Assembly: GCA_030693515.1 (NCBI GenBank)
Contig: JAUYAK010000069.1
Coordinates: 1-64,000 of the forward strand
Direction of reading: 5' to 3'
DNA: 64,000 nt
Source: Opitutaceae bacterium
GTDB lineage: Bacteria; Verrucomicrobiota; Verrucomicrobiia; Opitutales; Opitutaceae
Shown: piece by piece, positions 35,476 through 44,203 of the stretch
Position numbering within the stretch: the stretch's first letter is position 1
Layout: the number at the start of each line of letters is the position of its first letter
Notes under the pieces: generated by a model
Seen by the model: only the letters and a program-made list of their open reading frames with translations
Told to the model about the DNA's origin: nothing
The model's database searches: none
Program-made: the position numbers and the translations under genes

Positions 35476-38394
35476 ATGAACCAAAGCCACCTGTGGAAAC
35501 AGGCCGCGCGGGCTTGCGCCTGCGCCGCCGTCAGTCTGACCATCGCGCTCGCGCAGCAGGCGCCCGCGCCGACACCGACCAAGCCCGAGGAGGCTGTCAA
35601 ACTGGAGAAGTTCCTCGTCACAGGCTCTCTCATCAAACGCATTGATGGCGAGGGGGCCACGCCCTTGCTGACGATTACGCCGCTCGAAATGGAGCAGCGC
35701 GGCATCGTGAGTGCCGAGCAAATGCTGATGGAGCTGAACATCAACGGCAATGGCCTCGACAACCTCGCGTCGAATGCCGACGTCGTCGCCGGAGCACAAC
35801 GCGGCAACAATGGCGCGACTTCCGCCAATCTCCGCATGCAGGGCGCGGGCGCCACGCTCATTCTTCTCAACGGCCGCCGCGTCTCCTCGCACGGCCTCAA
35901 CGGCGGCGTGGTCGATCTCAACTCGATCCCGTTTGCGGCGATTCAGCGCGTCGAGGTGCTCAAGGACGGCGCCTCGGCCATCTACGGCACCGACGCCGTC
36001 GGCGGCGTGATCAACTTCATCCTCAAGACCAATTACGAGGGTGCCGCGGTCAGCGCGGCGATGGACATGACCGAGGAGGGCGGCGGAGACATCTACCGTT
36101 ACAACGCCGTCGCCGGCTTCGGCAACGTCGAGCGCAACGGCTACAACTTCATGGCCTCGGTCTCGTATTCCGACCACAAGGTCCTGCGCGGCGACCAGCG
36201 CGATTTCGTCAACACCTTCCAGGTGAACCGCGGCCTTTCTCCGGACACGCGCGGCACGCCCGTCGCCACGCTCTTCACCCTCACCACGCTCCAGACGGCC
36301 CTGAGTCGCGACAACATCGACAATACCGGCCGCGGGACCGGCCCCGCCGATCCGCAGAACCCCAGCCTCCGGGTCAACGGCATCAACTACGTCGACCTCC
36401 CCACCGGACCCGGTTACGCGGGGCTTGATGGCATGGGCCCCTATGACGAGGTCCTCTGGAATTCAGCCGCCTCCAAATACGGCTCGGCTTGGGATACCGG
36501 CCGCGCCGCGGTGATCCAGCAGCCGGTGAAGAACACCAACGTCGTCTTGCGCGGCACGGTGAAGCTCGCCGATCGCCACCGCCTGATCGTCGAGGGCGTC
36601 GCCGGCCGCTCGGAGTCCAACAAGAGCTTCTCGCCCAACCAGTGGTCGAGCAGCGGGGTCGCGACCATCACCGCGCTCGACGGTCGCACGACCGTGCCGA
36701 ATCCGCTCTTCAACATGACCTACCCGGCCACTGGCGCGAGCTACAACAAGGTCTTCAACGCCGTCGCCGCTTACTTCCCCGCGCTTGAGGCCAATCGCGG
36801 CCGGCCGCTGGCTTTCCGCTGGCGCTCGCTGCCGCTCGGCAACCGCGCCTTCACCACGACCACCGACACCTACCGCGCCATGGCCGGGATCGAGGGTCCG
36901 CTCGGCGTGCTCTCGCAGTGGGACTACCGGGTCGGCGCTTCGCGTGCGCAGAGCAAGGGCAAGTCCCGCCTCAACAACGGCTATGTTTACACCGCGCCCT
37001 TCGTAAACTTGATCAACACCGGCGTCATCGACATCTTCTCCTACACGCAATCGCCCGAGGCGATGGCCGCGATCAACCGCACCCGCGCCGACGGCGTGGC
37101 GCTCTACGGCGGCACCTACCGCACTGACAACCTCGACGCCGCGGCGAGCGGCCCGCTCTTCAAGCTGCCCGCCGGCACCGTGCAGACCGCGGTCGGCGTG
37201 GACTGGCGTGAAGAGACCTTCCTCTTCAACGGCGACCAACGCGCCAACCTCAATTCCTCGGATTCCCTCATCTTCAACGCGCCCTTCGACAACAGCCTCG
37301 CCACCGCCGGCACGCTCAAGCGCACGATCAAGGCCGCGTTCGTCGAATTTCAAATCCCGCTGCTCAAGGGCCTCGATCTTAATGCCGCGGGCCGCATCGA
37401 CGAATACACCGGTTTCGGTTCGTCGAAGAACCCCAAGCTCACCCTGCGCTGGTCGCCGACCGAGAAGTTCCTCATCCGCTCCTCTTACAGCACCGGGTTC
37501 CGCGTGCCGACCTTCAAGCAGATGTTCGACCCTGTGACCGAAAGCCCGCTCGCGGCCACCGGCCTGATCGATCCCGGCACGGGTCAGCTCATCCAGCCCA
37601 ACACTGCCACCACGCTCTTCGGCGGCAAATCCGACCTCCAGCCCGAGGACGCGAAGATGTATTCCGCCGGCTTCGTCACGCAGCCGTTCAAGAACATCAG
37701 CGCCAACGTGGACTGGTGGCAGGTCAACCGCACCGGCACCATCCAGAGCTTCGGCACCACGCAGCTCCTGCAGAACTACGCCATCTTCGAGGATCGCTTC
37801 CAGCGTCGCGCGGACGGCACGATCCAGCGCATCGACACCCGTTGGGTAAATTCCGGCGCGACCACGACCAAGGGCATCGAAATCGGTCTCAAGGGGGACA
37901 CCGATCTCGCCAAGGGCAAGCTCAGCGCCAGCTTCGACCTCTCCTACCTGCTCAACAAGAAATCCAAGCTCCTGCCGACCGCGCCGTGGAGCCTGAGCGA
38001 GATCAACACCTTCACTCGCTCAAGCGACATCGGCCTCAAGTGGAAGCACACGGCGAGCATTGGCTACCGCCGCGGCAACTGGTCCTTCCTCGTGAACAAC
38101 CTCTATCGCAACAGCTACGTGGATGCCGTTCTGCCCGGTGTCGCTGCTGGCCGCGTGATCCCGCCCGACTGGCAGCCGCGCGTGAAGCCCTACAGCATCT
38201 ACGGCCTCAGCGCCACCTACCGCGGCATCAAGAACACGACGATCATTGCCGGCGTGAAGAACATCTTGAACGAGGACCCGCCGTTCTCGGCCACCTACGA
38301 CACCAACACGGGTGCCGGCAGCAGCTGGGAGCCTCGCATTGCGGATCCGCGCGGCCGTTCCTTCACCCTCCGGGTGGACTACAAGTTCTTCTGA
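35476..38394 (+). CDS. TonB-dependent receptor, 972 aa
   Basis: An intact outer-membrane TonB receptor. It has a signal peptide (ACACAAVSLTIALAQQ) and a TonB-box-like KLEKFLVTGSLIKR. The plug domain contains ATLILLNGRRVSSHG, IQRVEVLKDGASAIYGTDAVGGVINF. A long barrel ends in the aromatic terminal strand SFTLRVDYKFF. Unlike the other two receptors in this window it lacks the carboxypeptidase-regulatory-like domain. It follows the DUF1501 gene on the same strand after 147 bp, so it may take up what that pair processes. The ligand is unknown. Confidence 0.95.
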   Translation: MNQSHLWKQAARACACAAVSLTIALAQQAPAPTPTKPEEAVKLEKFLVTGSLIKRIDGEGATPLLTITPLEMEQRGIVSAEQMLMELNINGNGLDNLASNADVVAGAQRGNNGATSANLRMQGAGATLILLNGRRVSSHGLNGGVVDLNSIPFAAIQRVEVLKDGASAIYGTDAVGGVINFILKTNYEGAAVSAAMDMTEEGGGDIYRYNAVAGFGNVERNGYNFMASVSYSDHKVLRGDQRDFVNTFQVNRGLSPDTRGTPVATLFTLTTLQTALSRDNIDNTGRGTGPADPQNPSLRVNGINYVDLPTGPGYAGLDGMGPYDEVLWNSAASKYGSAWDTGRAAVIQQPVKNTNVVLRGTVKLADRHRLIVEGVAGRSESNKSFSPNQWSSSGVATITALDGRTTVPNPLFNMTYPATGASYNKVFNAVAAYFPALEANRGRPLAFRWRSLPLGNRAFTTTTDTYRAMAGIEGPLGVLSQWDYRVGASRAQSKGKSRLNNGYVYTAPFVNLINTGVIDIFSYTQSPEAMAAINRTRADGVALYGGTYRTDNLDAAASGPLFKLPAGTVQTAVGVDWREETFLFNGDQRANLNSSDSLIFNAPFDNSLATAGTLKRTIKAAFVEFQIPLLKGLDLNAAGRIDEYTGFGSSKNPKLTLRWSPTEKFLIRSSYSTGFRVPTFKQMFDPVTESPLAATGLIDPGTGQLIQPNTATTLFGGKSDLQPEDAKMYSAGFVTQPFKNISANVDWWQVNRTGTIQSFGTTQLLQNYAIFEDRFQRRADGTIQRIDTRWVNSGATTTKGIEIGLKGDTDLAKGKLSASFDLSYLLNKKSKLLPTAPWSLSEINTFTRSSDIGLKWKHTASIGYRRGNWSFLVNNLYRNSYVDAVLPGVAAGRVIPPDWQPRVKPYSIYGLSATYRGIKNTTIIAGVKNILNEDPPFSATYDTNTGAGSSWEPRIADPRGRSFTLRVDYKFF

Positions 38395-38437
38395 GCTTCT
38401 GCCATCGATGCGCGCGGGTCAAAACCGCGCGCACCGT

Positions 38438-39685
38438 TTAGCGGACCAGCATGAAGCCGAAGCGCAGCTGATCGCGGCGGCGCACATTGTAGTCGAGCAG
38501 GCTCTCGCCGTAGCCGTTGAAGTATTGCACCTGCAGATAGCCGCCCAGAGCTGCGCGTGGATCGGTGCTCGGCGCTGACAGCCACGACGGCCACGGCAAG
38601 TGCTCGACAGGCAGGGTGAAGTCGAACTCGAGGCTTCCGTGCCCACGTGGGTTGCCGCGCGCGTGGGTCGCAAGCTGCCAGCCCCGATCACGGCCGATGC
38701 GCACGGTCAGCTCAATGTGACCGCGGTAGCGCGCGATGTCGCGGTTGTCCTCGGTATTGAAATAGGCGATCGCGCGTGGCCGGACTTCGAGGAAGTGATC
38801 GCCAGCCATCTCCCAGCGCACGGTCGGCGTGATGTAGAGCGTGTTGAGGCTGCGCGACAGGTTGAGCGGCGAGCCGCCGGCCTTGCCGTTGGACTCGTGC
38901 TGCGCGCCGTATTGCACCGTGATCTCCCGGGTGCCGAGGAGATGGGCGGGCGCGCGATGCAGCAGGAAAATCGTGGGCTTGTAGCTGGTGTCGTAGAAGG
39001 GCTTGGAGACCGAGCTGAGATCCCAGAGCGAAGTCTGCGTGTAGGCGAGGTGCAGCCCTCGGGCAAAGCGATGCAGGGGTGATTCGCGGCCGAGCAGATC
39101 CTCGTCGGGGCGATCCTCGAGGAAGCGGTATTTGAAGCTAAACTGGAACCGCGCGTTGAATCTCCCGCGCCAGCCGATGGCGAAGTAGATGGGATCGTAG
39201 GCCGAGATGTGCCGGCTCACGCCCTCGATGTCGGTGGCGAGATCGAGGTCGGGCGCCGGTGCTAGCCGCGATTTTGCGGGGCTGTCCGGGCTTGGTTCCG
39301 ACGGCCGCAATTCGAACATGATCATGTTGCTGGCCGGGGCCTCGAGGCGCAGTGCCACGAACGGGCCCGGGCCGGCCAGTGGTTGCTTCAGGCGGAGCTC
39401 GATCGTTTTGCGGGTGCGCGCCGGAACCTGCACGAGGCCCAGCTCCGGGCCGGTGGCCTCCAATTGCACCCGCTGCCGGCCCTCGCCCGAGGAACAAATC
39501 GCTGCGATCACCCGCGGCAGCAGGATTTCGTCGGTGAATGAGGTCGGGTTGTTGAGGTAGAGCGTGAAGCGCAGGCCGGCTTCGCCAGCCACGGCTTCGG
39601 CTGGCGGCACGAGCAGCAGATCGATGCGTGCTAACAGGGCGGGCGAGAAGGCGAGGCAAACGAGTGCCAGGACAAACGAGCGCAT
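38438..39685 (-). CDS. pldA: Outer-membrane phospholipase A (OMPLA) with an N-terminal extension, 415 aa
   Basis: A barrel phospholipase that hydrolyses outer-membrane phospholipids. The C-terminal half carries the OMPLA signature: QHESNGKAGG with His263 and Ser265, SRSLNTLY with Asn281, and YFNGYGESLLDYN near the end. It matches the His-Ser-Asn triad, although the Ser-to-Asn spacing is four residues longer than in E. coli. An extra domain of about 140 residues precedes it, after the signal peptide MRSFVLALVCLAFSPALLA; it looks like a beta-sandwich (LRFTLYLNNPTSFTDEILLP). It diverges from the cardiolipin synthase gene, which also acts on phospholipid. Confidence 0.85.
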   Translation of the reverse strand: MRSFVLALVCLAFSPALLARIDLLLVPPAEAVAGEAGLRFTLYLNNPTSFTDEILLPRVIAAICSSGEGRQRVQLEATGPELGLVQVPARTRKTIELRLKQPLAGPGPFVALRLEAPASNMIMFELRPSEPSPDSPAKSRLAPAPDLDLATDIEGVSRHISAYDPIYFAIGWRGRFNARFQFSFKYRFLEDRPDEDLLGRESPLHRFARGLHLAYTQTSLWDLSSVSKPFYDTSYKPTIFLLHRAPAHLLGTREITVQYGAQHESNGKAGGSPLNLSRSLNTLYITPTVRWEMAGDHFLEVRPRAIAYFNTEDNRDIARYRGHIELTVRIGRDRGWQLATHARGNPRGHGSLEFDFTLPVEHLPWPSWLSAPSTDPRAALGGYLQVQYFNGYGESLLDYNVRRRDQLRFGFMLVR

Positions 39686-39786
39686 GATGACGGCAGCGTG
39701 CCGCGGCGGACAAGCTGCGCAATGGCGGAAGCACGCGCGCTTGTCTTCCCCGTCGCAGCCCGGAACCTGTGCACGCAGCCCGCCGC

Positions 39787-41214
39787 ATGAAACTCGCTTT
39801 CCTTCTCAGCTACCTCGCCACGTGGGCGCTTATCCCGCACCTGCTGCTGCTGAAAAAGCGGCCGACCGCCACGCTGGCGTGGCTCTGGGCGATCATATTC
39901 ATCCCGTTTCTCGGCGCGTTCTTCTATTTGCTTGTCGGCACGGATCGTCTGCAACGCCGCCGTCTGCGCCGCCGTCGCAATCTGGTGACGGGTGGCGGCC
40001 GCGAGGGCGCGCCTGAATTGGCGGCCGATCCCGAGGCCTTGGCGCTCGTCGCGGCGCTGCCTGAGCGCGATCGCCAGTTTTTCCGGCTGATTTCGCGCGT
40101 GAACCAGCTGCCGGTTGGCGCCGCGTCGAGCCTCCAGGTTCTGCGTGATGCCGCCGAGTATTATCCGGCGCTTGAGGCGCGCATCCGCGCGGCGCGCCAC
40201 CACATCCATTTTGAGGTTTATATCTGGCAGCCGGATGCGACCGGCGAACGCTTCCTGCGCCTGCTCACGGAGGCGGCGCAACGTGGCGTCATTGTGCGGC
40301 TGCTGATCGACGAGGTGGGGTCCAGCGCGTTTGCGGAGGATGCATTGGCGGACTTCCGCGCGGCGGGCGGAAAATTTTCGTGGTTCCAAAGCCTCGATCC
40401 GCGGCGGAACCGTTTCTTTCTCAACCTGCGCAATCACCGCAAAGTCCAGATTGTCGACGGCGCGGTGGCGTTCGTCGGCGGCATGAACATCGGGCGCGAA
40501 TACGAGGGCCACGACCCCGAACTCGGGCCTTGGCGCGATGTGCAGGTCGAGGCGCAGGGGCCGATCGTTGGCGAACTGCAGGCGGTGTTTGCGGACGACT
40601 GGTTCTTCGCCGCGGGTGAGCGCATCTCGGCCTCGCACTACTACTCGGCGCCGCATGCGCCGGCGCGCTACGCCGCGCAAGTCGTGCTGGGTGGCCCCGA
40701 CCTGCGCTACGGCCCGATTGGAAAATCCCTCGTGAGCGTCTTCAACGAAGCCTCCAAGCGACTCTGGATTGCGACGGGCTACTTTGTCCCCAGCGAGATT
40801 CTCCTCACCGCCATCGCGCTGGCCGCGAGCCGCGGCGTCGATGTGCGGCTGCTGATCTCGGAGCGCAACGATCACCCGTGGCTCGTGCGGGTGGGACGCT
40901 CTTTCTACAGCGAACTGTTTTCGGCGGGCGTGCGCATCTACGAGTATTCGGCCGGGCTGAACCACGCCAAGGTGACGCTCGCCGACGACGATTGGGGCAT
41001 GATTGGCTCCACCAACCTCGACTACCGGTCCCTCCGGCTGAATTTCGAGCTCAACCTGCTCTTCCACTCGCGCGAGGCCAACGCCCGGCTCGCCGACATC
41101 CTTGAGCGCGACTTCGCCGAGGCCCAGGAGATCAAGCCGGCGGAATTTGCGAAGCGGCCGTTCGGGAAAAAATTTATCGAGGCTGCGCTGCGGCCACTGT
41201 CGCCGATTCTGTAA
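39787..41214 (+). CDS. cls: Cardiolipin synthase (phospholipase D type), 475 aa
   Basis: Makes cardiolipin from two phosphatidylglycerols at the inner membrane. The ATG at 39787 is chosen; a GTG at 39769 precedes it in frame. Two N-terminal membrane helices (about 3-24 and 30-51) match the PLDc_N segment. Two HKD motifs follow: NHRKVQIVDG (His217, Lys219, Asp224) and NHAKVTLADD (His393, Lys395, Asp400), each trailed by the expected G-G or G-S-T-N. Length is typical. Confidence 0.94.
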   Translation: MKLAFLLSYLATWALIPHLLLLKKRPTATLAWLWAIIFIPFLGAFFYLLVGTDRLQRRRLRRRRNLVTGGGREGAPELAADPEALALVAALPERDRQFFRLISRVNQLPVGAASSLQVLRDAAEYYPALEARIRAARHHIHFEVYIWQPDATGERFLRLLTEAAQRGVIVRLLIDEVGSSAFAEDALADFRAAGGKFSWFQSLDPRRNRFFLNLRNHRKVQIVDGAVAFVGGMNIGREYEGHDPELGPWRDVQVEAQGPIVGELQAVFADDWFFAAGERISASHYYSAPHAPARYAAQVVLGGPDLRYGPIGKSLVSVFNEASKRLWIATGYFVPSEILLTAIALAASRGVDVRLLISERNDHPWLVRVGRSFYSELFSAGVRIYEYSAGLNHAKVTLADDDWGMIGSTNLDYRSLRLNFELNLLFHSREANARLADILERDFAEAQEIKPAEFAKRPFGKKFIEAALRPLSPIL

Positions 41215-41261
41215 GGCCGGGCGCTTGCCTCCGGTCCGACGACGCGCACGCTGGCGGCACG

Positions 41262-42185
41262 ATGCGCCCCGTGTTGCTCCTGCTTCTATCCATGGTCGGT
41301 TTGGCTAGTGCGTTGGCCGCCGATCCGCGCGTGATCCCGCTCTGGCCGGAGGGTGTGCCGGGACTGAAGGCCGATGCCGGTCCGGAGAAGGACGACGGCA
41401 GCGGACGCTACTCGAACATCCATCACCCGACGCTGACGCTTCACGCCCCGGCCCAGCCCAATGGCACCGCAGTCATCTATGCGCCGGGTGGCGGCTACGT
41501 GCGCGTGGCCGCGGGCGTGAATGGCGGCGAGATGGTGCGCTGGCTCAATGGTGCGGGCATCACGGTGTTTCTGCTCAAATATCGCCACGCCGACTACGGT
41601 CACCCGGCGCCGTTGCAGGATGCTCTGCGGGCCGTGCGGCTCGTGCGCTCCCGCGCGGTAGAGTGGGGCGTGCAGCCTGATCGCGTCGGCATGCTCGGCG
41701 GCTCGGCGGGCGGGCACCTCGCCGCGAGCGCCGGCACGCTGTTCAACGCGTCCGAGGGCAAGACCGGCGCACCGCTGGACGCCGTGAGCGGCCGGCCCGA
41801 CTTTCTCGTGCTTGTTTTCCCCGTCGTCACGATGATGGAGCCGTTCGGTCACGGCGCGTCGCGGCGCTCACTGCTCGGTGAAAATCCGTCACCCGAACTG
41901 AAGCATCGTCTCTCCGTCGATGAGCAGGTGACCAAGGACACACCGCCGACCTTCCTCGTGCATTCCGCCGAGGACACCGTGGTGCCGGTGGAGAACAGCC
42001 TGCTTTTCTATCAGGCCATGCGCCGGGCCGAGGCGCCCATCGAGCTGCACCTCTATCCCCGCGGTCCGCACGGCTCCGGCATGTCGCCCTCGCTCGGCCC
42101 GACGGCCGAGTGGCCGCGACATTGCGAGTCGTGGATGCGATTCAACGGCTGGCTGCCCAAGCAAGATCCTACCTCAAGACGATGA
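41262..42185 (+). CDS. Secreted alpha/beta hydrolase (esterase, acetylxylan esterase-like), 307 aa
   Basis: A signal peptide (MRPVLLLLLSMVGLASALAA) precedes an alpha/beta-hydrolase fold: VIYAPGGGYVRVA as the oxyanion-hole region, GGSAGG with nucleophile Ser148, HSAEDTVVP with the acid and GPHGSG with the histidine. The pattern IPLWPEGVPG at the start is typical of bacterial esterases in polysaccharide loci that remove acetyl groups from xylan. It overlaps the metallophosphoesterase start by four bases (ATGA) and so is translationally coupled to it. Confidence 0.9.
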   Translation: MRPVLLLLLSMVGLASALAADPRVIPLWPEGVPGLKADAGPEKDDGSGRYSNIHHPTLTLHAPAQPNGTAVIYAPGGGYVRVAAGVNGGEMVRWLNGAGITVFLLKYRHADYGHPAPLQDALRAVRLVRSRAVEWGVQPDRVGMLGGSAGGHLAASAGTLFNASEGKTGAPLDAVSGRPDFLVLVFPVVTMMEPFGHGASRRSLLGENPSPELKHRLSVDEQVTKDTPPTFLVHSAEDTVVPVENSLLFYQAMRRAEAPIELHLYPRGPHGSGMSPSLGPTAEWPRHCESWMRFNGWLPKQDPTSRR

Positions 42186-43114
42186 CCCTCACTCGCCGCA
42201 GATTTCTCCACACCGCCGCCATGGCATCGCTGGGTAGTCCGGCGATTTTGCGCGCTGACCGGTCGATTCCCGAATTTGAAATCGGCCTCGTCGCGGACGC
42301 GCAGTTCGCCGACATCGACGCCAAGGGCACGCGCTTCTACCGCCAGTCCATCGGCAAGCTCGGTGCGGCGGTCGAACACTTTAACGGTCGCGACCTCGCC
42401 TTCTGCGTCCACCTCGGCGACCTCATCGATCGCGAGTGGCGGAGCTTTGATGAGATTCTGCGACCGCTGACGAAAAGCCGGCATCGCTGGCACCACCTGC
42501 TGGGGAATCACGATTTCGACGTGCTCGACGAGCTGAAACCACAGGTGCCCGGTCGCATGGAGATGGAGCGGCGCTACTACGCGTTCGACCACGGTGGCTA
42601 TCGTTTCGTGGTGCTCGATACCAATGATGTGAGCACCTACGCCCATGCGGCCGGCACGGCCGAGCGCGCGGCGGCCGAGGTCGTGCTCAAGCGTCACGAG
42701 TCCACCAAGCTGCTCCAGGCGAAGCCGTGGAACGGAGGCATCGGCGCGGCGCAGCTCACCTGGCTGGATCGCACCTGCGCCCAGGCGCTAGACATGGACT
42801 ACCGCCGTGGGGTCGTGATCCTCTCGCACCATCCGGTGTGGCCGGACAACGCCCACAACGTTTGGAATGCCAGCGAAGTCCTGGCCGTGATTGATCGCCA
42901 CCCGCATGTCGTGGCGTGGATCAACGGTCACAACCACGCCGGAAATTTTGCGGAGCGCAACGGCGTGCCGTTTATCACGATGCGGGGGATGGTGGAGACG
43001 CAGGACACGACGGCTTACGCCGCGGTCCGGTTCGCGGCTGACCGGATGATTTTTTCAGGCCACGGCCGTGAGCCTTCTCGCGAACTGCGCTACTGCTGGC
43101 CGCGGCCGCTCTGA
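42182..43114 (+). CDS. Tat-exported metallophosphoesterase (ADP-ribose/CDP-alcohol diphosphatase-like), 310 aa
   Basis: A twin-arginine leader (LTRRRFLHTAAMASLGSPA) is followed by the calcineurin-like motifs: LVADAQFADID (D-x-Q in place of D-x-H, as in the Mn-dependent ADP-ribose/CDP-alcohol diphosphatase group), HLGDLID, LLGNHDF, SHHPVW and NGHNHAGN. It is predicted to cleave a phosphodiester or pyrophosphate in the periplasm. Its start overlaps the esterase stop as ATGA. It is convergent with yebC, with a 21-bp gap. Confidence 0.88.
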   Translation: MTLTRRRFLHTAAMASLGSPAILRADRSIPEFEIGLVADAQFADIDAKGTRFYRQSIGKLGAAVEHFNGRDLAFCVHLGDLIDREWRSFDEILRPLTKSRHRWHHLLGNHDFDVLDELKPQVPGRMEMERRYYAFDHGGYRFVVLDTNDVSTYAHAAGTAERAAAEVVLKRHESTKLLQAKPWNGGIGAAQLTWLDRTCAQALDMDYRRGVVILSHHPVWPDNAHNVWNASEVLAVIDRHPHVVAWINGHNHAGNFAERNGVPFITMRGMVETQDTTAYAAVRFAADRMIFSGHGREPSRELRYCWPRPL

Positions 43115-43135
43115 GCGCCTGCTCGAAGAAAAATC

Positions 43136-43867
43136 TCACTTCAACGCCGCCCACACGCGTTGCACGTCGTCGTTGTCCTCGATCTCCTGGAGGAATTCCC
43201 CGACTTCGGCACGGGCGGTGTCGTCGAGCTCCGGAAAGCTCTTGGCCACGTAGCCGAGTTCGGCGGTGGTGACGGACCAGCCGTTCTGCTTCAGCCACGT
43301 CGCGACCGCGTGCACGGCGGTGCGATCCGTGAGGAAGCGGGCGCCGGCGTGGCCTTCGGGGATGTCGTCGTTGTGCGCGTGATCGATCGCCTCGAATTCG
43401 TTGGCGCCGGCCTCGATGCCCGCCGCCTCAAGATCGGCCTTCGGATCGGCGTGGTGGGCTTCGACGATGCCGACGTGGTCGAAGAGGAACTTGTTGCTGC
43501 CCGCGCCGCCGAGCTGGCCCTTCTTGAAGAGCACGCGCAGGTCGCTTGAGCTGCGGTTGTGGTTGTCGGTCATGACCTCGACGATCAGCGGAACCTTGTG
43601 CGGGGCGTAGCCCTCATAGACGATGTGCTCGAGATTGGTGCCCTCCCCACCGGCGCCGGCGCCCTTGGCGATGGCGCGCTGGATCACGTCGCGCGTGACG
43701 CTCGCCTTCTTGGCCTTCTCGACCGCGGCGTGGAGCCGGGCGTTGGCGTCGATATCACCTCCGCCGAGCTTGGCGGCGACGGTGATTTCCTTGACGAGTT
43801 TTTGGACAACCTGGCCTTTACGCAGGTTGACGATTGCGCGCTTAGCGTGGAGCCATTGACGTCCCAT
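43136..43867 (-). CDS. yebC: YebC/PmpR family (TACO1-like) regulator, 243 aa
   Basis: A cytoplasmic YebC-family protein, linked to transcription control and to translation of proline-rich sequences. It begins MGRQWLHAKRAIVNLRKGQVVQKLVKEIT and has GGGDIDANARLHAAVEKAKKASV, AIAKGAG, EGYAPHKVPLIVEVMTDNHNRS and FLFDHVGIV. The classic start is HSKW; here it is WLHAKRA. Length is normal. The start ATG at 43867 is supported by the family N-terminus. Confidence 0.95.
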   Translation of the reverse strand: MGRQWLHAKRAIVNLRKGQVVQKLVKEITVAAKLGGGDIDANARLHAAVEKAKKASVTRDVIQRAIAKGAGAGGEGTNLEHIVYEGYAPHKVPLIVEVMTDNHNRSSSDLRVLFKKGQLGGAGSNKFLFDHVGIVEAHHADPKADLEAAGIEAGANEFEAIDHAHNDDIPEGHAGARFLTDRTAVHAVATWLKQNGWSVTTAELGYVAKSFPELDDTARAEVGEFLQEIEDNDDVQRVWAALK

Positions 43868-44203
43868 GGGCGCGAGATTGGGAACGCTAGGAAGCCGGGC
43901 AATGCCGAACTGCCAGCTTGTTGGCCGGCGCTGAAGGCACGCTCAGGGCTTGCAGTCGCCGCTGTAGCACAGCCAGCACATCAGGAGGACAATGACGGAA
44001 AAAATCGCGACCAAGATCATTAAGTAGGCGGAAACCGGGGTGGGTGTATGTGAAAGCTGCCGGTTGAGCGCATGAGTCAGACGCCGCTGTGGCCAGCAGT
44101 ATTTATCGGCACCGTCAGATTTATTTTTCGGGAAAAATTGAACGTCTCCCGGGCTGCGCGCGCGGATTGACCTGCGCCGCGAATTTCCGTCCCGTCGGCC
44201 GCT
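43868..44203. other. 336-bp intergenic region between yebC and dinB
   Basis: This is the longest gap in the window. It separates divergent genes and so must hold promoters for both, but no clear -35/-10 pair stands out. Apart from the possible 25-residue membrane peptide on the minus strand (43943-44020), I see no repeat, RNA structure or operator. An AT-richer patch at about 44100-44140 is a candidate promoter area for dinB. Confidence 0.4.
43943..44020 (-). CDS. Possible 25-residue single-pass membrane peptide
   Basis: An ATG at 44020 opens a 25-codon frame that is one hydrophobic helix (MILVAIFSVIVLLMCWLC) with three cysteines and a short polar tail YSGDCKP, ending at TGA. The frame is open far upstream, so the ATG is not forced, and no ribosome site is visible before it. 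Composition is unlike random antisense here, but it may not be expressed. Confidence 0.22.
   Translation of the reverse strand: MILVAIFSVIVLLMCWLCYSGDCKP

Noticed and set aside
43982-44027. AGGAGG followed by ATG and an 11-codon frame (leader peptide)
   Set aside because: The ribosome-site match is good, but the peptide is tiny, leads into no downstream gene with attenuation features, and overlaps the other strand's hydrophobic frame. It is probably chance.
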